NCBI RefSeq assembly: GCF_000237925.1 | Contig: NC_031502.1 | Coordinates: 16,790,434-16,854,433, forward strand | Direction: 5' to 3' | Source of the DNA: Schistosoma mansoni | Taxonomy: Eukaryota; Platyhelminthes; Trematoda; Strigeidida; Schistosomatidae | Length of the DNA stretch: 64,000 nt | Shown: positions 1-42,666 of the stretch, in pieces | How the letters are laid out: the number at the start of each line of letters is the position of its first letter | Numbering within the stretch: position 1 is the stretch's first letter | Notes under the pieces: generated by a model | What the model saw: only the letters and a program-made list of their open reading frames with translations | Database searches by the model: none | What the model was told of the DNA's origin: nothing | Translations under genes and position numbers: made by a program

Positions 1-381
1 GGCTTCTCGGTTCATTCGGAATCGAATTGTTTCATATTTTTCTGATGATTGAATTCGACTTACTGTTGGTATCGAGAGTTGTAGCTATTTAATTAAACTG
101 ATTTTCGTTTGTAATTGATCAATAGGTTTATATATGAAATATAATGCTAGCTAATTGCATTTGGATGTAAAGTGTGTATCCATAAGGGTTTCTTTAAATT
201 ACACAGCTATCTTGTTGATACTTTGACAAAATAATGGATTCCGGATGATAAGTTTTTTTATAACAAAAAATCTTGGCACATAACTCACAATTTAATATTG
301 AACAATATAACCCTCAATGGTTGAAATTAAAACACTTAAAATTATCAGAAGGGGTTTTTTGTGGAGATTTAGTATTTTCAT

Positions 382-516
382 AGTTGAAAGCGTAAGTCAA
401 TTGAAGTTAGACCACCAGGGAAAACCTGGAAGCACTACTGAGGAGTCCCACAATAGGACGAAACTGCCGTCCAGTGCTTCCAGGTTCTCCCTGGTTGTCT
501 AACATTAGTTGACTCA
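382..516 (+). repeat. Palindromic hammerhead-bearing short element
   Basis: A left arm at about 392-436 and a right arm at about 469-514 are near-complementary and would fold into a hairpin of roughly 45 bp with few mismatches. The hammerhead core sits at the tip. The right arm matches the 3' end of the tRNA-headed SINE at 54306-54623, but this copy has no tRNA-like head: the left arm runs straight into the ribozyme. It therefore looks like a compact form of the same family in which the whole element is one extended ribozyme stem I. Confidence 0.75.
428..482 (+). ncRNA. Hammerhead ribozyme, core intact
   Basis: The invariant core boxes are present in order: CTGAGGAG at 438-445 (CUGANGA with N7 = G, plus G10.1), a stem II of GTCC/GGAC type around a short loop, CGAAAC at 459-464, and the GUC cleavage triplet at 469-471. 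Cleavage would fall after 471. Stem I is the long terminal palindrome, with one C/A mismatch next to the core. Stem III is very short, as in known schistosome hammerheads, and has a mismatch at its third position (ACU against CGU). Activity is possible but may be weak. Known background: hammerheads in schistosome satellite/SINE DNA are established. Confidence 0.75.
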
Positions 517-1021
517 CACTTAAAATTTTATTCATTTTTCATAACAATCTAAACCTAAGGGGAAGAGAGAAAAAAACAATTCGATTTTGATGTTTCGCCT
601 TATTTATACATACCATTATTTTATTCTTGTTTTCTAATAAATCAGTTCATTGAATCACTCTGTTGAATAGCAATTTACGATAAATAATTTTGATTTATCC
701 AGTTCATAATTAACCTCCCGCCTTGTTATTCCATAAAATAACAAAATTATATTGTCAAATTTATTTCCTTTTATTCATTACGCTCCTGAATGTATACTAT
801 CAAATATCCTGTTACTATTCCACTAAGTGCCTATAAATATTCATACATACATATTGTAATTCATTTTGTTTATTTACTTTTTATCATTTCCGTTAATTGT
901 TTCGGTTAATTCATTATCCTTTTTCTGGTAATTTTAAGTTACAAAAAGAACCAATTGCAATAACACTAATTTTTTTTAAAAATATGGAGTTGCTGAAAAA
1001 GCCACTTAAGTCTTTTTCTAG

Positions 1022-1123
1022 CTTGTAGTAGTAGCAGTATTAGTAGTAGTAGTTGTTGTAGTTGTAGTAATAGTGGTAGTAGTAGTAGCAGTAGTAATAG
1101 TATTAGTAATGGTAGTAGCAGTA
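1022..1123. repeat. TAG/TAA-type microsatellite
   Basis: Imperfect trinucleotide repeats of the TAG/TAA/TTG kind. The tract resumes at about 1434-1452, after the LINE fragment, which suggests one microsatellite split by the insertion. Confidence 0.85.
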
Positions 1124-1437
1124 GTCAGTCAGTCAGTCAGCTACAACGCAGGACCAAGCACATATATGCATCGGTCGAAGTTGTCACACCTCATTAGCAC
1201 AACAAGATGAACACCGAATTCATAGAAGTAGTTAATTTAGTGGTGTTAATATATAAAAGAAGGGTTGTATATAAGGATATAGTAGAGGATGAAAGACAGA
1301 TATGAAGCAATTTCAATCTCAAAGTTTAAGGGAAGATAAACAGTGTATACACCTACGCCATTGTGATCGATTCTGAGCCATGTCACCCAGAGTCTCCAAC
1401 CATTGGTTACGATAGTCACGCGGACCCCAGCCAAGTA
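1124..1437 (-). mobile_element. Non-LTR retrotransposon 3' end, truncated
   Basis: This sequence recurs with high similarity at 31721-32150. On the - strand it starts inside a coding tail and ends in a short GACT-type repeat (GTCA units on the + strand at 1124-1140), a usual form of LINE 3' tail. The coding tail is better preserved in the second copy, where it reads as a Trp/Arg-rich C-terminus of reverse-transcriptase type. This copy is 5'-truncated at about 1437. The LINE family was not identified. Confidence 0.6.
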
Positions 1438-2879
1438 GTAGTAATAGTAGTAACTTTACTTGCAGTAGATACGTAAAAAGTAATACGAGTGTGAAATTTG
1501 CCTTTAGGTAATAGTCGTAATCATACTTTATTTTAGTTAATGGCTTATCGGAAGATAAGAAAGTGTCATTTTGTTATGATTTAAATTTCCCAATAGGATT
1601 TATTTCCATATTGTACTATTATCAGAAATTTTAAGCCGTTGATCTTATAGTCAAAAACGATGTTACATACTTCGTTCTATGATTAACTGTTTAGGAGTAT
1701 ATTTTGCTTTTTGTATAAGTGTTTTACTCCAAAAACAGTTGGATTGTATTGACAAAAATTCAAGCAGAATTCGTCACTATCATAGATAGAAATAAAATAA
1801 TTTCGAACCAATTCATCTAGGTCCAAACAACATTTCCCGAAAACACAGCACCGTTTTTGGGTTATCTTCCCGGAGAACGTAAAGGGTAACAAGCCAATCA
1901 GAATCATAATTCTAACAATGACTTGTTCAAAAGAGAAGTGATTCTTAGTATTTTGCAATATATGTATACTTCAGAAATTTTTCAGTCTAAAGCATCTATA
2001 ATTAGTAATTTCTAATTATCTTATTTAATTTAATAATTGATTTCTAAACAGATGAGTTTAATCCGGTAGACTGAAGATATTGCTAGCTAATCTTACATTC
2101 TGTTTTTTAAAAAGTCCAAATGGACTAAAAAACATTTAAGATCAAGAAGCATTAAGCGGGTTATTTGTAATATAGTAAAGCGCCTCTGTATTAAGTGAAT
2201 ATACTACTTTAATAGAATCTTTGAAGGTTCCAGTCTCGACCAATATGTTGAAAGTTTGCAGTGTTAAGTAATAGAAAGTAAGGAACAAGAAAACTATCAA
2301 GAGCATGTACATGAAATCCCAGATGAAATGCATTTTCCACCTAAAATTGAATTGAGTTGCGAAGTATGACAGTGAGAACTGTTACTGGTGAACTGTTCAA
2401 ACCACAAATAATCCTTCATTAGACCGGAGTATATAGAACGATTTATTCTCTGTCACCTTATAATAGATGTTATATACCAAATAAAAACTATACTCGACGA
2501 GTCGATAAATACAAGAATCTCAGTAATCACTCATTTGTTCTTCAAAGGGAGTTGGTTTTATGACTTAAGTCTTGAACTTAATACTAATTAATTAGTACTC
2601 AACAAAACAGATCAAACAACTAGTACACAATATACACAAAGAATCAATAATCAACAATAAAGGCGATAATCGGTTTTATGATAACGTGAGCCCCAGTGAA
2701 ATAATTGCTAATTTTTACAATCTACACTCTGATTTGGTTATCGTGATGTTACTTGGTAAACAATTATGAAGAATTAATAGAGTAGACGAATCTCAGAGAA
2801 AATAATTGAATTATTTGCAATGATTTGAAATTTAATTCACTTTAGATGAGAAACATTTTAAAGCAAATAGTATTTGTTT

Positions 2880-3230
2880 TAATAGTTGAATTTATTAGTC
2901 AGTTGAAGCCAGACCACCATGGAAAACCTGGACGACCGTTTCGTCCTAGTGTGGGACTTCTCAGTAGTGCGCATCCACGACCCCGCCAGCGAGATTCGAA
3001 CCCAGGACCTATCAGGTCTCGCACGCGAACACTTAACATTTAGACTACTGAGCCGGTATCCAACGGTGTTAAAGATTAACTTCCACTAACCCACGATATT
3101 GCGCGACCTTCCACCACCGTCTTCAGTAACTGTCTCTACAACAGATACGGTCGGACTCCACTGGCAACGGCTTTTCAATAGAACTCCAGGAAATACTTGA
3201 TGAAGCTAGTCACTAGGAGCATATGATTGA
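2880..3230 (-). mobile_element. tRNA-derived hammerhead SINE, diverged copy
   Basis: On the - strand the order is a 5' part shared with the 54306-54623 copy, a tRNA-like A box near 3035-3055, a B box (GGTTCGAATC type) near 2990-3003, a hammerhead region at 2931-2964, and the family's 3' end at about 2885-2930. The layout matches a polymerase-III SINE with a ribozyme in its 3' half. The upstream edge is only approximate. Confidence 0.75.
2925..2975 (-). ncRNA. Hammerhead ribozyme, core mutated
   Basis: The - strand carries the first core box at 2964-2957, the CGAAAC box at 2943-2938 and the GUC triplet at 2933-2931. The first box reads CTGAGAAG, so G8 is A. G8 is the catalytic general-acid nucleotide, so this copy is expected to be inactive or nearly so. 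Confidence 0.6.
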
Positions 3231-4539
3231 GTATTTGGATGGACACAACCATTTACTTAATCAAACAAACACATATTTGATATACCCATTAGTAACCATT
3301 TAACATATCTGTAAATATAAAGTAGGGAAGAAGAAGTATTCGCAATAATTATCTACATAATTTCTTCCTTTAGTAAAATGATATTCATCAATACACAGTT
3401 ATACTAATTTTATGTTGATATATTTTAGTATATTCATGCCTTACTTCCATTGGCATACACACACGCACATACATCGTGTCACACAAACAAATATCGGTCT
3501 AACCAACAAAGTCTGATTTGATGTGTGTTGCTTTTATTTGTGGCCAGATATTCTGCCCATTTTTCCCCTAACCAAAATCTATAGTATTCATTTTTGTTTT
3601 CCAGTCTATCCACAATTTAAGGGGTTAGAAATTTTCACCAATCATTTAAGTAGATCACCACTTTCCGCATCTGCTGTCTCACCTTGATATTTTCAGGTTA
3701 GTTTTTTCATGTATGTACTTAAAGTTAATAAAAAACAACTAACCAACAAACAATCAACACAAACAGACGTTTAGTGACCTATTCAGTGACACCAACGAAA
3801 ACTATTACACTGGCCACGGAAACCAACATAGAGATACAGCAATATCAAATTAACTGCTCGTATACAAAATATCACAATTGAGTTGTTAAAATTTGTTCCT
3901 TGCTCTTCACAAACCCCTTTCTTATCAAATCAGATTATAGTTAAACTGTCTTTTTTAATCTCACTGTCTAAGCATAATTGTGGAGTGGTTTACGTTTCTC
4001 ATCTACATATATATACACACGAACACTGAATCTTATGACTTCTAATATTATTAGATTATATACAGAGCATTATCCAATGAGTGGTTAAATTATGTATTAG
4101 TGGGCTATTCACACATACAAACACAAATACATGTAGCATTTCCAAACCATCATATCCGCACTTCAAAATATGTCGTGCATATATATAACTATCTGCAAAA
4201 CTAGAAGCCACAGTGTGACAATTTATCATAGTCATAATCGTCATCATCATTATCATCAATAGAATAACCAAACCAAACATTCACCTGTCATAATTTCGAT
4301 TCGGTTCGTATGAATAACAATTGAACCAGATACAAGACATACTTATTTCTTACTCTGTGTACACATTGATAAATTATTTAAACACAATTGACGATTTAAA
4401 CAACTAAAATTGCTGTCGTCACTTTCTTATGCAGTTATCATAGTTATTGGGAAACACACAGCAATAATAAAAAAGTGTTTTGTTTATTCACATTCTGATA
4501 AATTACTTGAACTAACAGACTTATTTTAACAAAATAAAG

Positions 4540-34855
<30,316 letters not shown>

Positions 34856-35077
34856 AATTAATTTATTACATTTGTAGAAGGTTAAAATAGTGAATTTAGG
34901 AGGCAGCACAAGTGATCTTCATCTGTTTTCATCATAATTAATTATGGCATGTAGAGACTATGTAAACATACACAAGCATATACAAACTTTTACGATATTG
35001 TATTACGCTAACATTTTACCTCATATTTATATATATAAATGAAGATTTATTGTATTCTTCAAATTCACGTACACAGT

Positions 35078-35083
35078 AATAAA
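35078..35083 (+). promoter_or_regulatory. Candidate polyadenylation signal for RUNX
   Basis: AATAAA about 220 bp after the RUNX stop codon, followed by a T-rich stretch. It is the first well-placed canonical signal seen, but the motif is frequent by chance in such AT-rich DNA. Confidence 0.4.
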
Positions 35084-35599
35084 GCTATTTGTTATCTCCT
35101 TTAGATGTGTTTCACTTGTTTCTTTTTTGGAAAGCCGAGTTAAATAAACATTACTACTGGGAAGACATGTACTAAACTGCTACTTATCTTATATATGCCC
35201 ATATGTGTCTCGTTCAATACTTCAGTGATTATATTTATTACAGGTAAAATTTATGATCGATTCCGTGCATCTTACCAAGAAACCATAACGATTCAGTTTC
35301 ACCGTAGAACAGTCTTTCCTGTAAATTACATGAATTACACCACCTGAATTAACAATATTTTGCAAAGGTAGAGAGAGAGAGTATCCAAGATTAGTTTTCC
35401 CGTTGTAAGTATGTAGACAAATGGTTTATAAAGCTCTTATAATTAAAAATGGTGATTATTAAACAATCACGAATTCTAACGTGATTAGGAGGACATACTC
35501 TCAGTGAAAATATTACTGAGAATCAAAAATTTAATTCGAAGCAAGGGTTGTTCAACATTGAATTAGGGTCCATCTCCATAGTTTGCTCACAAACGACTG

Positions 35600-35602
<3 letters not shown>

Positions 35603-35657
<55 letters not shown>
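35603..35657. repeat. TA dinucleotide tract
   Basis: About 55 bp of uninterrupted AT repeat downstream of RUNX. Confidence 0.95.
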
Positions 35658-35662
<5 letters not shown>

Positions 35663-38600
35663 CGCAAATAGATTGTACGTCAATCTAGTAGGTTAGTGCT
35701 AACATATTTGTGATGTAGTTATTCCGGCTTTGATAGGATTTAGAATAGGAGCCAAGGATGCAAGTTCTCGATAACTTTTCGTATGTCAGTCAGTTTGTAA
35801 TGACAGTAATAGGTCCCTTTTAAATTTGTTAGAAAGAACTACAAATACCTCATTTTTAAGCTCCCGTTAAATTCAGTCTAGTTAGAATAGATATGAGACA
35901 CCATATGTGTATTTGATTAGTTTAGTTGAGTATCCTTTAAATGAATTCGATAGAAGTATGTTAAATATGAAATAAGAATACAAAATACATGTTGTTGGAG
36001 ATATTGAGAATATAAAGTTCGAATTGAATATTACATGGATAACAAAATAATATTTAAAGCCCACGGACCAGTTTTTTTGTCCAAGTGATAGTAATACAAC
36101 AAACTACTCACCCATATTACGAAACATATTGTCGAAACTACGTATTTTAAGAAGAATTATAATAGTTTTCGAATGTCCCGAATATCAAAGTATATTTTCT
36201 TTCAGGAACTACGAGAAATATACTTTGAAGAGATTTAAAACAACCCTGACAATAAAACATTACGCAGATGTAAACTAAACAGAAGCAGCTTGTAACTTTT
36301 CATGTAAGCACAAAAAGAAAATAAAAGGAAGCAGAGTCAAAGAAATACATTTGATACAAATAGTGGTAAAGAACTAGGGGGAAAAAGTAAGATAGAAACG
36401 GTCTGAAAGTCAAAATATTCCTAATTTATAGCGAAACTTTGTTTCATGGATCTCGGCAAGGAAGCTTACTATCATTCGTAAGGATCATATGTGGGTTTTA
36501 ATAAATCAAAGCTTCTTACATACTTCCTTTGACTTTTAAGTTTACAAACAATTCCTACAATAATAAATCCGTTTACTTTAAGCGAGATAAAAATGGACTT
36601 GAGAGTACTAGTAATTAAAAACAAATACTATCCAAATTTAATTGTGAGAAGTCATCAGCATAGATATCACATAGTGTATTCTTACTATGTATGTTACATA
36701 ATGTGATTTCGTGGCCGCGTTCATCTGGAAAGAGGAAAGTAAACGATTTTTTCAAGAGAAACAATGTCATCATGTCATTTAAATAGAGTTAAAGATGAGT
36801 TGAAAGTGTTTAGTTTTCCAATTCAGAATCGTGTATTAACACTACTCATTTACAGCTTCAGAAAGTCTTTTTCTGAATATTAAGTGATAGTCCGTAAATG
36901 ATTTCGGAATATTTCAAACTATCCTATCAATATGGGGACGCATATGACACCTGTTAAACGATTTGATAATTAAACAAACTACTAATCATTTGGAAACCTA
37001 TAAATCCTAAAAGGAGTCTCTGATAAATATAAAACAAACAGTGCTGCCGAATTTTCTGCACTGAATCGTTTACGATACCGTTCGAATTTACAGGTTAGGA
37101 CTCCTGATTTATTGTTTTAATCGTTTAACTATACCTTTATGATAAACAATTCTTGTCTAATAACTAAGTTAATTACCATCCATAGTATATAAATATTCTT
37201 CTCTCGGTTCATACAAAAAAACTAGATTAACTCAATCGCTTGTTTTATGTTAAAAATATTTAATGAGCACACCATGTTGATAGCTTAGTTTCAAAATAGC
37301 ATGCCAATATTAGAAAACAAATAAGTGAAGTGTAAACTGGGAAATATTAAAGCAAGCCAACTTTCATGGAATTTTTACTCTAATTTAAAAAGATATTTAT
37401 TATATCCGTTTATCCTATTGTTTTAGCATTTCCATCAAGTTTATTACTAATGCCTTTGTAATTAACAGTACTACTATTATTATTGACAGTAGTCTGAAGG
37501 TGTTAATAACAACGGGAATTTTTTTTTTCCTGTAGAAAAAGATTGAACAAAACACTTAATATCATGAAACATCAACTTCGAGGGACAAGTATTTCTCCCC
37601 TATTCATATAATTGACTTCAGTTATACACGAATGGTTAACTGAAATTGTCCTGTAAATCTGGGAAGAGAAACATGTTTATTATTAGTTAAACTGTGTTGA
37701 CAGAAATCAGTTTGCTTATATTTTCCAAGCGAACGTTTTCAGGAAATACGAAAAAAAAGTAGAGAGTGCTACAATAATTAGTCATATTTATTTTTTTGTT
37801 TCTAAAGTCTATCGAGTTATTGGAACAATATAAGTGGTAACAATGGAAAAAAAACTTATGAATTCAGTGATGCATATACTGCATGTCAATGGGAGAAAAC
37901 CAATGTGGGAGAGATAGAAAAGTTAATTTATTTACAATATATTTTACTGGTGTTTCTTGGAGAACTTTATAGCCTTATGATTGTTACCCAATCGGTGTTT
38001 AAGTACTTTCAATAAAATCCCTGTTATTTACGTATGATTACTTAAAACAAGAAAATCAGTTTGATCTGAAGCAAATGATCATACTTTTAAACTCTATTCA
38101 ATTTTTGGTAGACCAAAATATTGGATCTTATTGTTGAACAACAGTACCAAACATTGTTTTTTACCAATAAAAATAATATATTTGTAATACCCCAATTGAA
38201 TTTTCTGATGTTTAGTGGCTCAGTGTAAGCTATTTCATCAGAGAATAAATAAACAAATTAAAATAACCCTAGTCTAAATAGTACAAAGGAACAAGGTACA
38301 AAAAAACTTTTAGTGCGATCAATCAAAAACAGGCCCGGCCAAGTCAATGTCATGTTACTCCAGTCAAGGTGATTTATTTGAGACATGTGCGTGTATTAAT
38401 GGGTAAAAGATGTAGCAATTGTAATGTGAAAAAGATAGAGTTGACTTAGTGTATATAACAATAGTATGAGATGTGAATATAATCATGCATGGTAGCTTGG
38501 ATAGATGGTCCAAGGCAGTTTTTTGACCAATTATTATTGCGAAAATCCTCCACTTTTGGGAGCTCCTAATGTAAATACTCCCCCGTTTCATTTTATTGAA

Positions 38601-39073
38601 TACTTTGCGGAATGACAATATATACACTGTCTCTGTGTTTCTAGGTATCAGAAGCTAAATAAATCCTTTAACACACAAATCTTCTATTGCTAATTCAAAT
38701 TTGGAGGTGATATTTTTCCACGGAAATGTCTTATTTATTTTTAAAATTAAGAGAATCGTTGGCATGGAATACATAAGACGTTTTACAAGTACCTGACAGG
38801 AAATTATGAAATAAATATATTCAGAAGTTGAACAAAACGTAGTTAATCTTCCGCGTACCAGCTTTTTTTTGAACTCTCGATACAAAATCTGAACAGTGGT
38901 GACAACCAATGCTTTGGACAACTAATAAAAAACATACACACTGACGTTTTCTAAACACATAAAGTAAACCTTATTTTAAAATAGATAGATTAAAGGATTA
39001 TTTTGAAATTTATGAAACACTGAAGATAGTCGTCCGGTATGCCATTAATTCAGACAGACTTCTTAATGGTAAC

Positions 39074-41958
39074 TTGGCCTGTAGCTTTTCTAGGGCTACT
39101 GCCGGTCCCAAGCCCGGGTAAAGGAGGAGATTTGAACATGGGGTCAGCATCCCCATCCCGTAGAAAACAACCTTGCTAAAAAACACTAACCAGAATAAAC
39201 AATTTCAAACATTTAAACTCTGCTTTCTGTGTTGAAGGATTTTCACTCAGAAGAATTATGATGCCCTATGGTGAAACTCGAGATTCTTCAGAAATCACAA
39301 GGCCGACGCCCCTTCTAACAACCAAAGCAACAATTAAATAGGTACATGAAATCTTCGGACAATGTGGGAGAATCAGTTAAATAGCTACGGAGATGAGGAG
39401 AAAAAACTTGACGGTTCTCGAAAGCCGAGACCCATTGGACCCGGGCTGGACAGAAAAGGATAGATTCAGGAGAGATGCTGTTGTTCTCCGGTTACGAACA
39501 AGAAACTGCTTCACACACTCAGGGAGTTGCTCTGATGCTGTCTAACGAGGCACGTATTGGGTAGGAATCTCATGGATCAGGAATCATCAAAGCATCTTTC
39601 AAAACAAAGGAGGGAGCCACAATGAATGTTATCCAGTGTTATGCAACAACCAATGATAGCAACGATGACAATAAAGATCAGTTTTACGAAAGACCGCAAT
39701 CAATCGCAGCGAAGTACCCAAGAAGAAGCCTAACCATCTTGATGGGAGACTTAAAAGACAGAGTCGGAATAGACAACACCGGGTATGAAGACATAATGGG
39801 ACGACATGGACTGGGAGAAAGAAACGAGAATGATGACAGATTTTCAAATGAATATGCATTCAACAAAATGGTTATAGACGGCACTATATTCTCACACAAA
39901 CGCATACACAAAGCTACATGGGTTTCACCGGATCACACTACACAGAACCAGACCGATCATATTTTGCACCACTGAAAAATTCAGGTTAGTGGAAGACGTG
40001 AGAACAAGGAAAGGAGCTGACACAACTTCAGATCACCACCTGGTTGTGGCCAAGATGAAACGGAGGCTAGAGAAGCATTGAAAAACTGTACGAACATCAT
40101 CAGAAAGGTCCAATACAGCCTTACTTAGACATACTGATAAACTCAACCAATTCAAGATAATTCTAAACAATAAGTTTCAAGCCTTACTGAAAGAAGAAAC
40201 TACGATGGAGAACAATCAGAAGGTGAACAAAGAAACACTAACTTCAACGTGTCAGGAGGTTCTGGGCAGCAACAAGCATAATAATAAGGCATGGATCTCT
40301 ATGGAAACTCAGGTCACGATTCAAGGAAGGAAAAAGACAGCAATTAACAACATTCGAACGAGAAAGTCAAAGCGAAAACTAAAGACACCGAAGCAAACAA
40401 GCAAAAACACGTGGAAGAGCTAGCAATGACAGTGGAAAAAGCTGCGAGAGGAAATATGAGACAACGAAGAAACTGACAGGGAAATACAGTAAACAAGAGA
40501 GACCAGTAAAGAACAAAGAAGGCAGGCTAATCACTGAGATCCAAGGACAGAGGAGTGGAACACTTTGAGGAACTCTTGAATAGACCAGCTCCACTGAATC
40601 CACCGGACATCGAAGCAGCATACACAAACCTTCCAATAGACGTCACTCCACCAAAGATCGAAGAAATCAGGATGTCCATCAGGGCAAATCAAGAGTGCAA
40701 AAGCAGCAGGACCTGACAATATACCAGCTGAAGCACTGAAGTCAAACGTAGAATTAACAGCAAACATGCTTCACTTTCTATTCAAGAAGATTTGGGAAGA
40801 GGGACAAGTGCCAACGGACTGGAGAGAAGGATAGCTCATCAAGATACCACAGAAAGGAGATCTGAGCAAATGTGAGAATTACAAAGGCATCACACTCTTG
40901 TCAGTAACAAGAAAGTTTTTCAATAGAGTGTTGCTCAACCTGATGAAAGACGCAGTAGACGCTCGGTTTTGAGATCAAAAGGACGAACTCCGTAAGGATC
41001 GGTCGTGCACAGACCGAATTGAGACACTGCGGATCATCGTCGAACAACCAGTTGAGTAGAATTCGTCGCTGTACATCAACTTCATTGACTATGAGACGGC
41101 GTTTGACGTTCTGGATAAGAGAATCTCACAGAAATTCCTTCGACCCTATTATGTAACTGAGAAAATCATCAACATCATACGGAATTTATACGATGAACTA
41201 CACTGTAAAGTCGTGCATGGAGGAAAGCTGACAGACGCATCCCAAATGAGGATCGATGTCAGACAAGGCTGCTTACTCTCATCTTTTCTCTTTCTTCTGG
41301 TGGTTGACTGGATTATGAAGACCTCGAAATCTGAGGGGAAGCATAGAATGCAATGGACAGTTCGGAATCAACTAGACGATTTGGACTTCGTAGATGACCC
41401 AGCCCTCCTACCCCATACACATGAACAAATTCAGGTCGAGACAACCAGTGTAGCAGCAACCTCTGCATCAGTAGGCCTAAACATACACATAAAAAAGCAC
41501 GTTCCTGGAAAGAAACATGGCGAACACTTGATGGAGGGACTCTGGAAGAGGTGGAAACTACCACGTACCTGAGTAGCGTCATCATCACCATCATAAAAAA
41601 GTGCAAGTATTTATAGACAATTGTCTACGCAAGATACCATCAGCAACAGCCTACTGTGTGAGAGAGCAAATTAACTTCGAACTGAAGAGGAAATTAGGAA
41701 AAGACGTTGGAAGTGAATAGGAAATAAACTGCGGAAATCAACAAACTGCATCAGAAAGCAAGCGCCAACTTAGAATCCTGAAGGGAAACGGAAAAGAGAA
41801 AGGCCAAATAACACACTGGGTCGTGAATCAGAAGCAGACACGAAAAGGATGAATAACAACTAGGAACAATTGGAAAAAGTGGTCCACGACACATTTCGAT
41901 GGAGAGTGCTGGTGGGTGGCCTACGCTCCTCGACGAGAGGTAACAGGCGTAAGTAAGT
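39074..41958 (+). mobile_element. RTE-clade non-LTR retrotransposon (SR2-like), degenerate
   Basis: The insertion is bounded by a 15-bp target duplication, CTTCTTAATGRTAAC (39059-39073 and 41959-41973, one difference). It opens with a non-coding leader (to about 39240). An apurinic-type endonuclease region at about 39440-40080 includes TILMGDL, MGRHGLGERNEND and VSPDHTTQNQTDHI. A reverse-transcriptase region at about 40700-41500 includes VRQGCLLSSFLFLLVVDWIM and a catalytic box altered to DFVDDPALL. A basic C-terminal tail ends near 41960 in GTAAGTAAGT repeats, a form of RTE 3' end. Many stops and frameshifts break the single RTE open frame, so it cannot encode a working protein. The length (2.9 kb) suggests internal deletions. 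Confidence 0.88.
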
Positions 41959-41960
41959 CT
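39440..41960 (+). pseudogene. SR2-like endonuclease/reverse transcriptase remnant
   Basis: Open pieces at about 39622-39975 (endonuclease), 40205-40423 (linker) and 41213-41572 (reverse transcriptase) belong to one ancestral ORF that now changes frame and stops repeatedly. In a functional copy the enzyme would nick target DNA and copy the element RNA at the nick. The endonuclease core around SPDHTTQNQTDH is still readable. The polymerase box has Val for the usual Ala and Pro after the Asp pair, consistent with loss of constraint. Confidence 0.85.
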
Positions 41961-41973
41961 TCTTAATGATAAC

Positions 41974-42666
41974 ATGAACGAACTATAACGGCCTTCTGCA
42001 ACTGTTAGATGGAATGTTTTCTTATCAGTAACGAGTTTTGACTTCTGTTCCAAAGTCTTTGTATGAATTCTGAAAGTTTATGAGTAAGAGATTTTAGAGT
42101 TACGATAGTAGTTCGCCAAAACAGATCGATAGCAGTCAGTAAATAATAAACTCATGAGGAATTGAGCGCATTCGTTATCCTCATGCGAGCTTCCAAGTGC
42201 AAGGAATCTATATCTACGCTGTCCAACGAATTGACATCTGGTCATGAAGACAGTTTAGAATGTAAGAGGAGGTAAATCAATCTCTTTAAACTTTCACCTT
42301 TAGAGTTCTTGAATAAACGTAAACAACAAACTTCTTGAATCAAATATGAGGAACGAATTTTCTGTGTTTTACTGGAATCCTAAGTGTCTGAGGTATAACA
42401 CACCAGAACAACTAGTATTGTGATCCTAACAAAGACTATCTTCTATAATCTTACATTGTTTAGGCTAAACCACATAGGGATAAATTACACACAACTTATA
42501 TTTGCAGTAAATGGATTAATATCAAAAAGTAACATTTACCTCAGTTTACATATTTATCCATAATAAAATATAATTAGAATTTACACATAATAGAAAAAAG
42601 GAGAAAATGCTACATAAATAATCCAAAGTTTAATAAATAAACGGAAGAAAAAAATACATTATTTTG
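41974..42666. other. Spacer between SR2-like element and Bak-like gene
   Basis: AT-rich, with no repeat shared with the rest of the window. It would contain the 3' UTR of the - strand Bak-like gene if the candidate last exon is right. Confidence 0.5.

Larger units (their letters stand above)
1..4539. other. RUNX upstream region, non-coding, repeat-rich
   Basis: No exon with convincing protein similarity was recognised upstream of the RUNX start codon. The stretch is AT-rich and holds a palindromic hammerhead element (about 382-516), a TAG-type microsatellite interrupted by a LINE 3' end (about 1022-1452) and a tRNA-type SINE (about 2880-3230). The promoter and 5' UTR of the RUNX gene are probably in its last part, but no core promoter motif could be assigned. 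The remaining short reading frames look random. Confidence 0.6.
34856..39058. other. 3' flank of RUNX and intergenic DNA
   Basis: AT-rich, with a polyadenylation signal candidate at 35078-35083, a possible alternative terminal exon at 35244-35347 and a long TA tract at 35603-35657. Nothing coding was recognised in the rest. Confidence 0.6.

Noticed and set aside
1683-1958. - strand frame of 91 codons upstream of RUNX
   Set aside because: No domain, no splice context; a signal-like hydrophobic start alone is not enough.
39629-39911. - strand frames across the SR2-like endonuclease
   Set aside because: Shadows of the + strand coding sequence.
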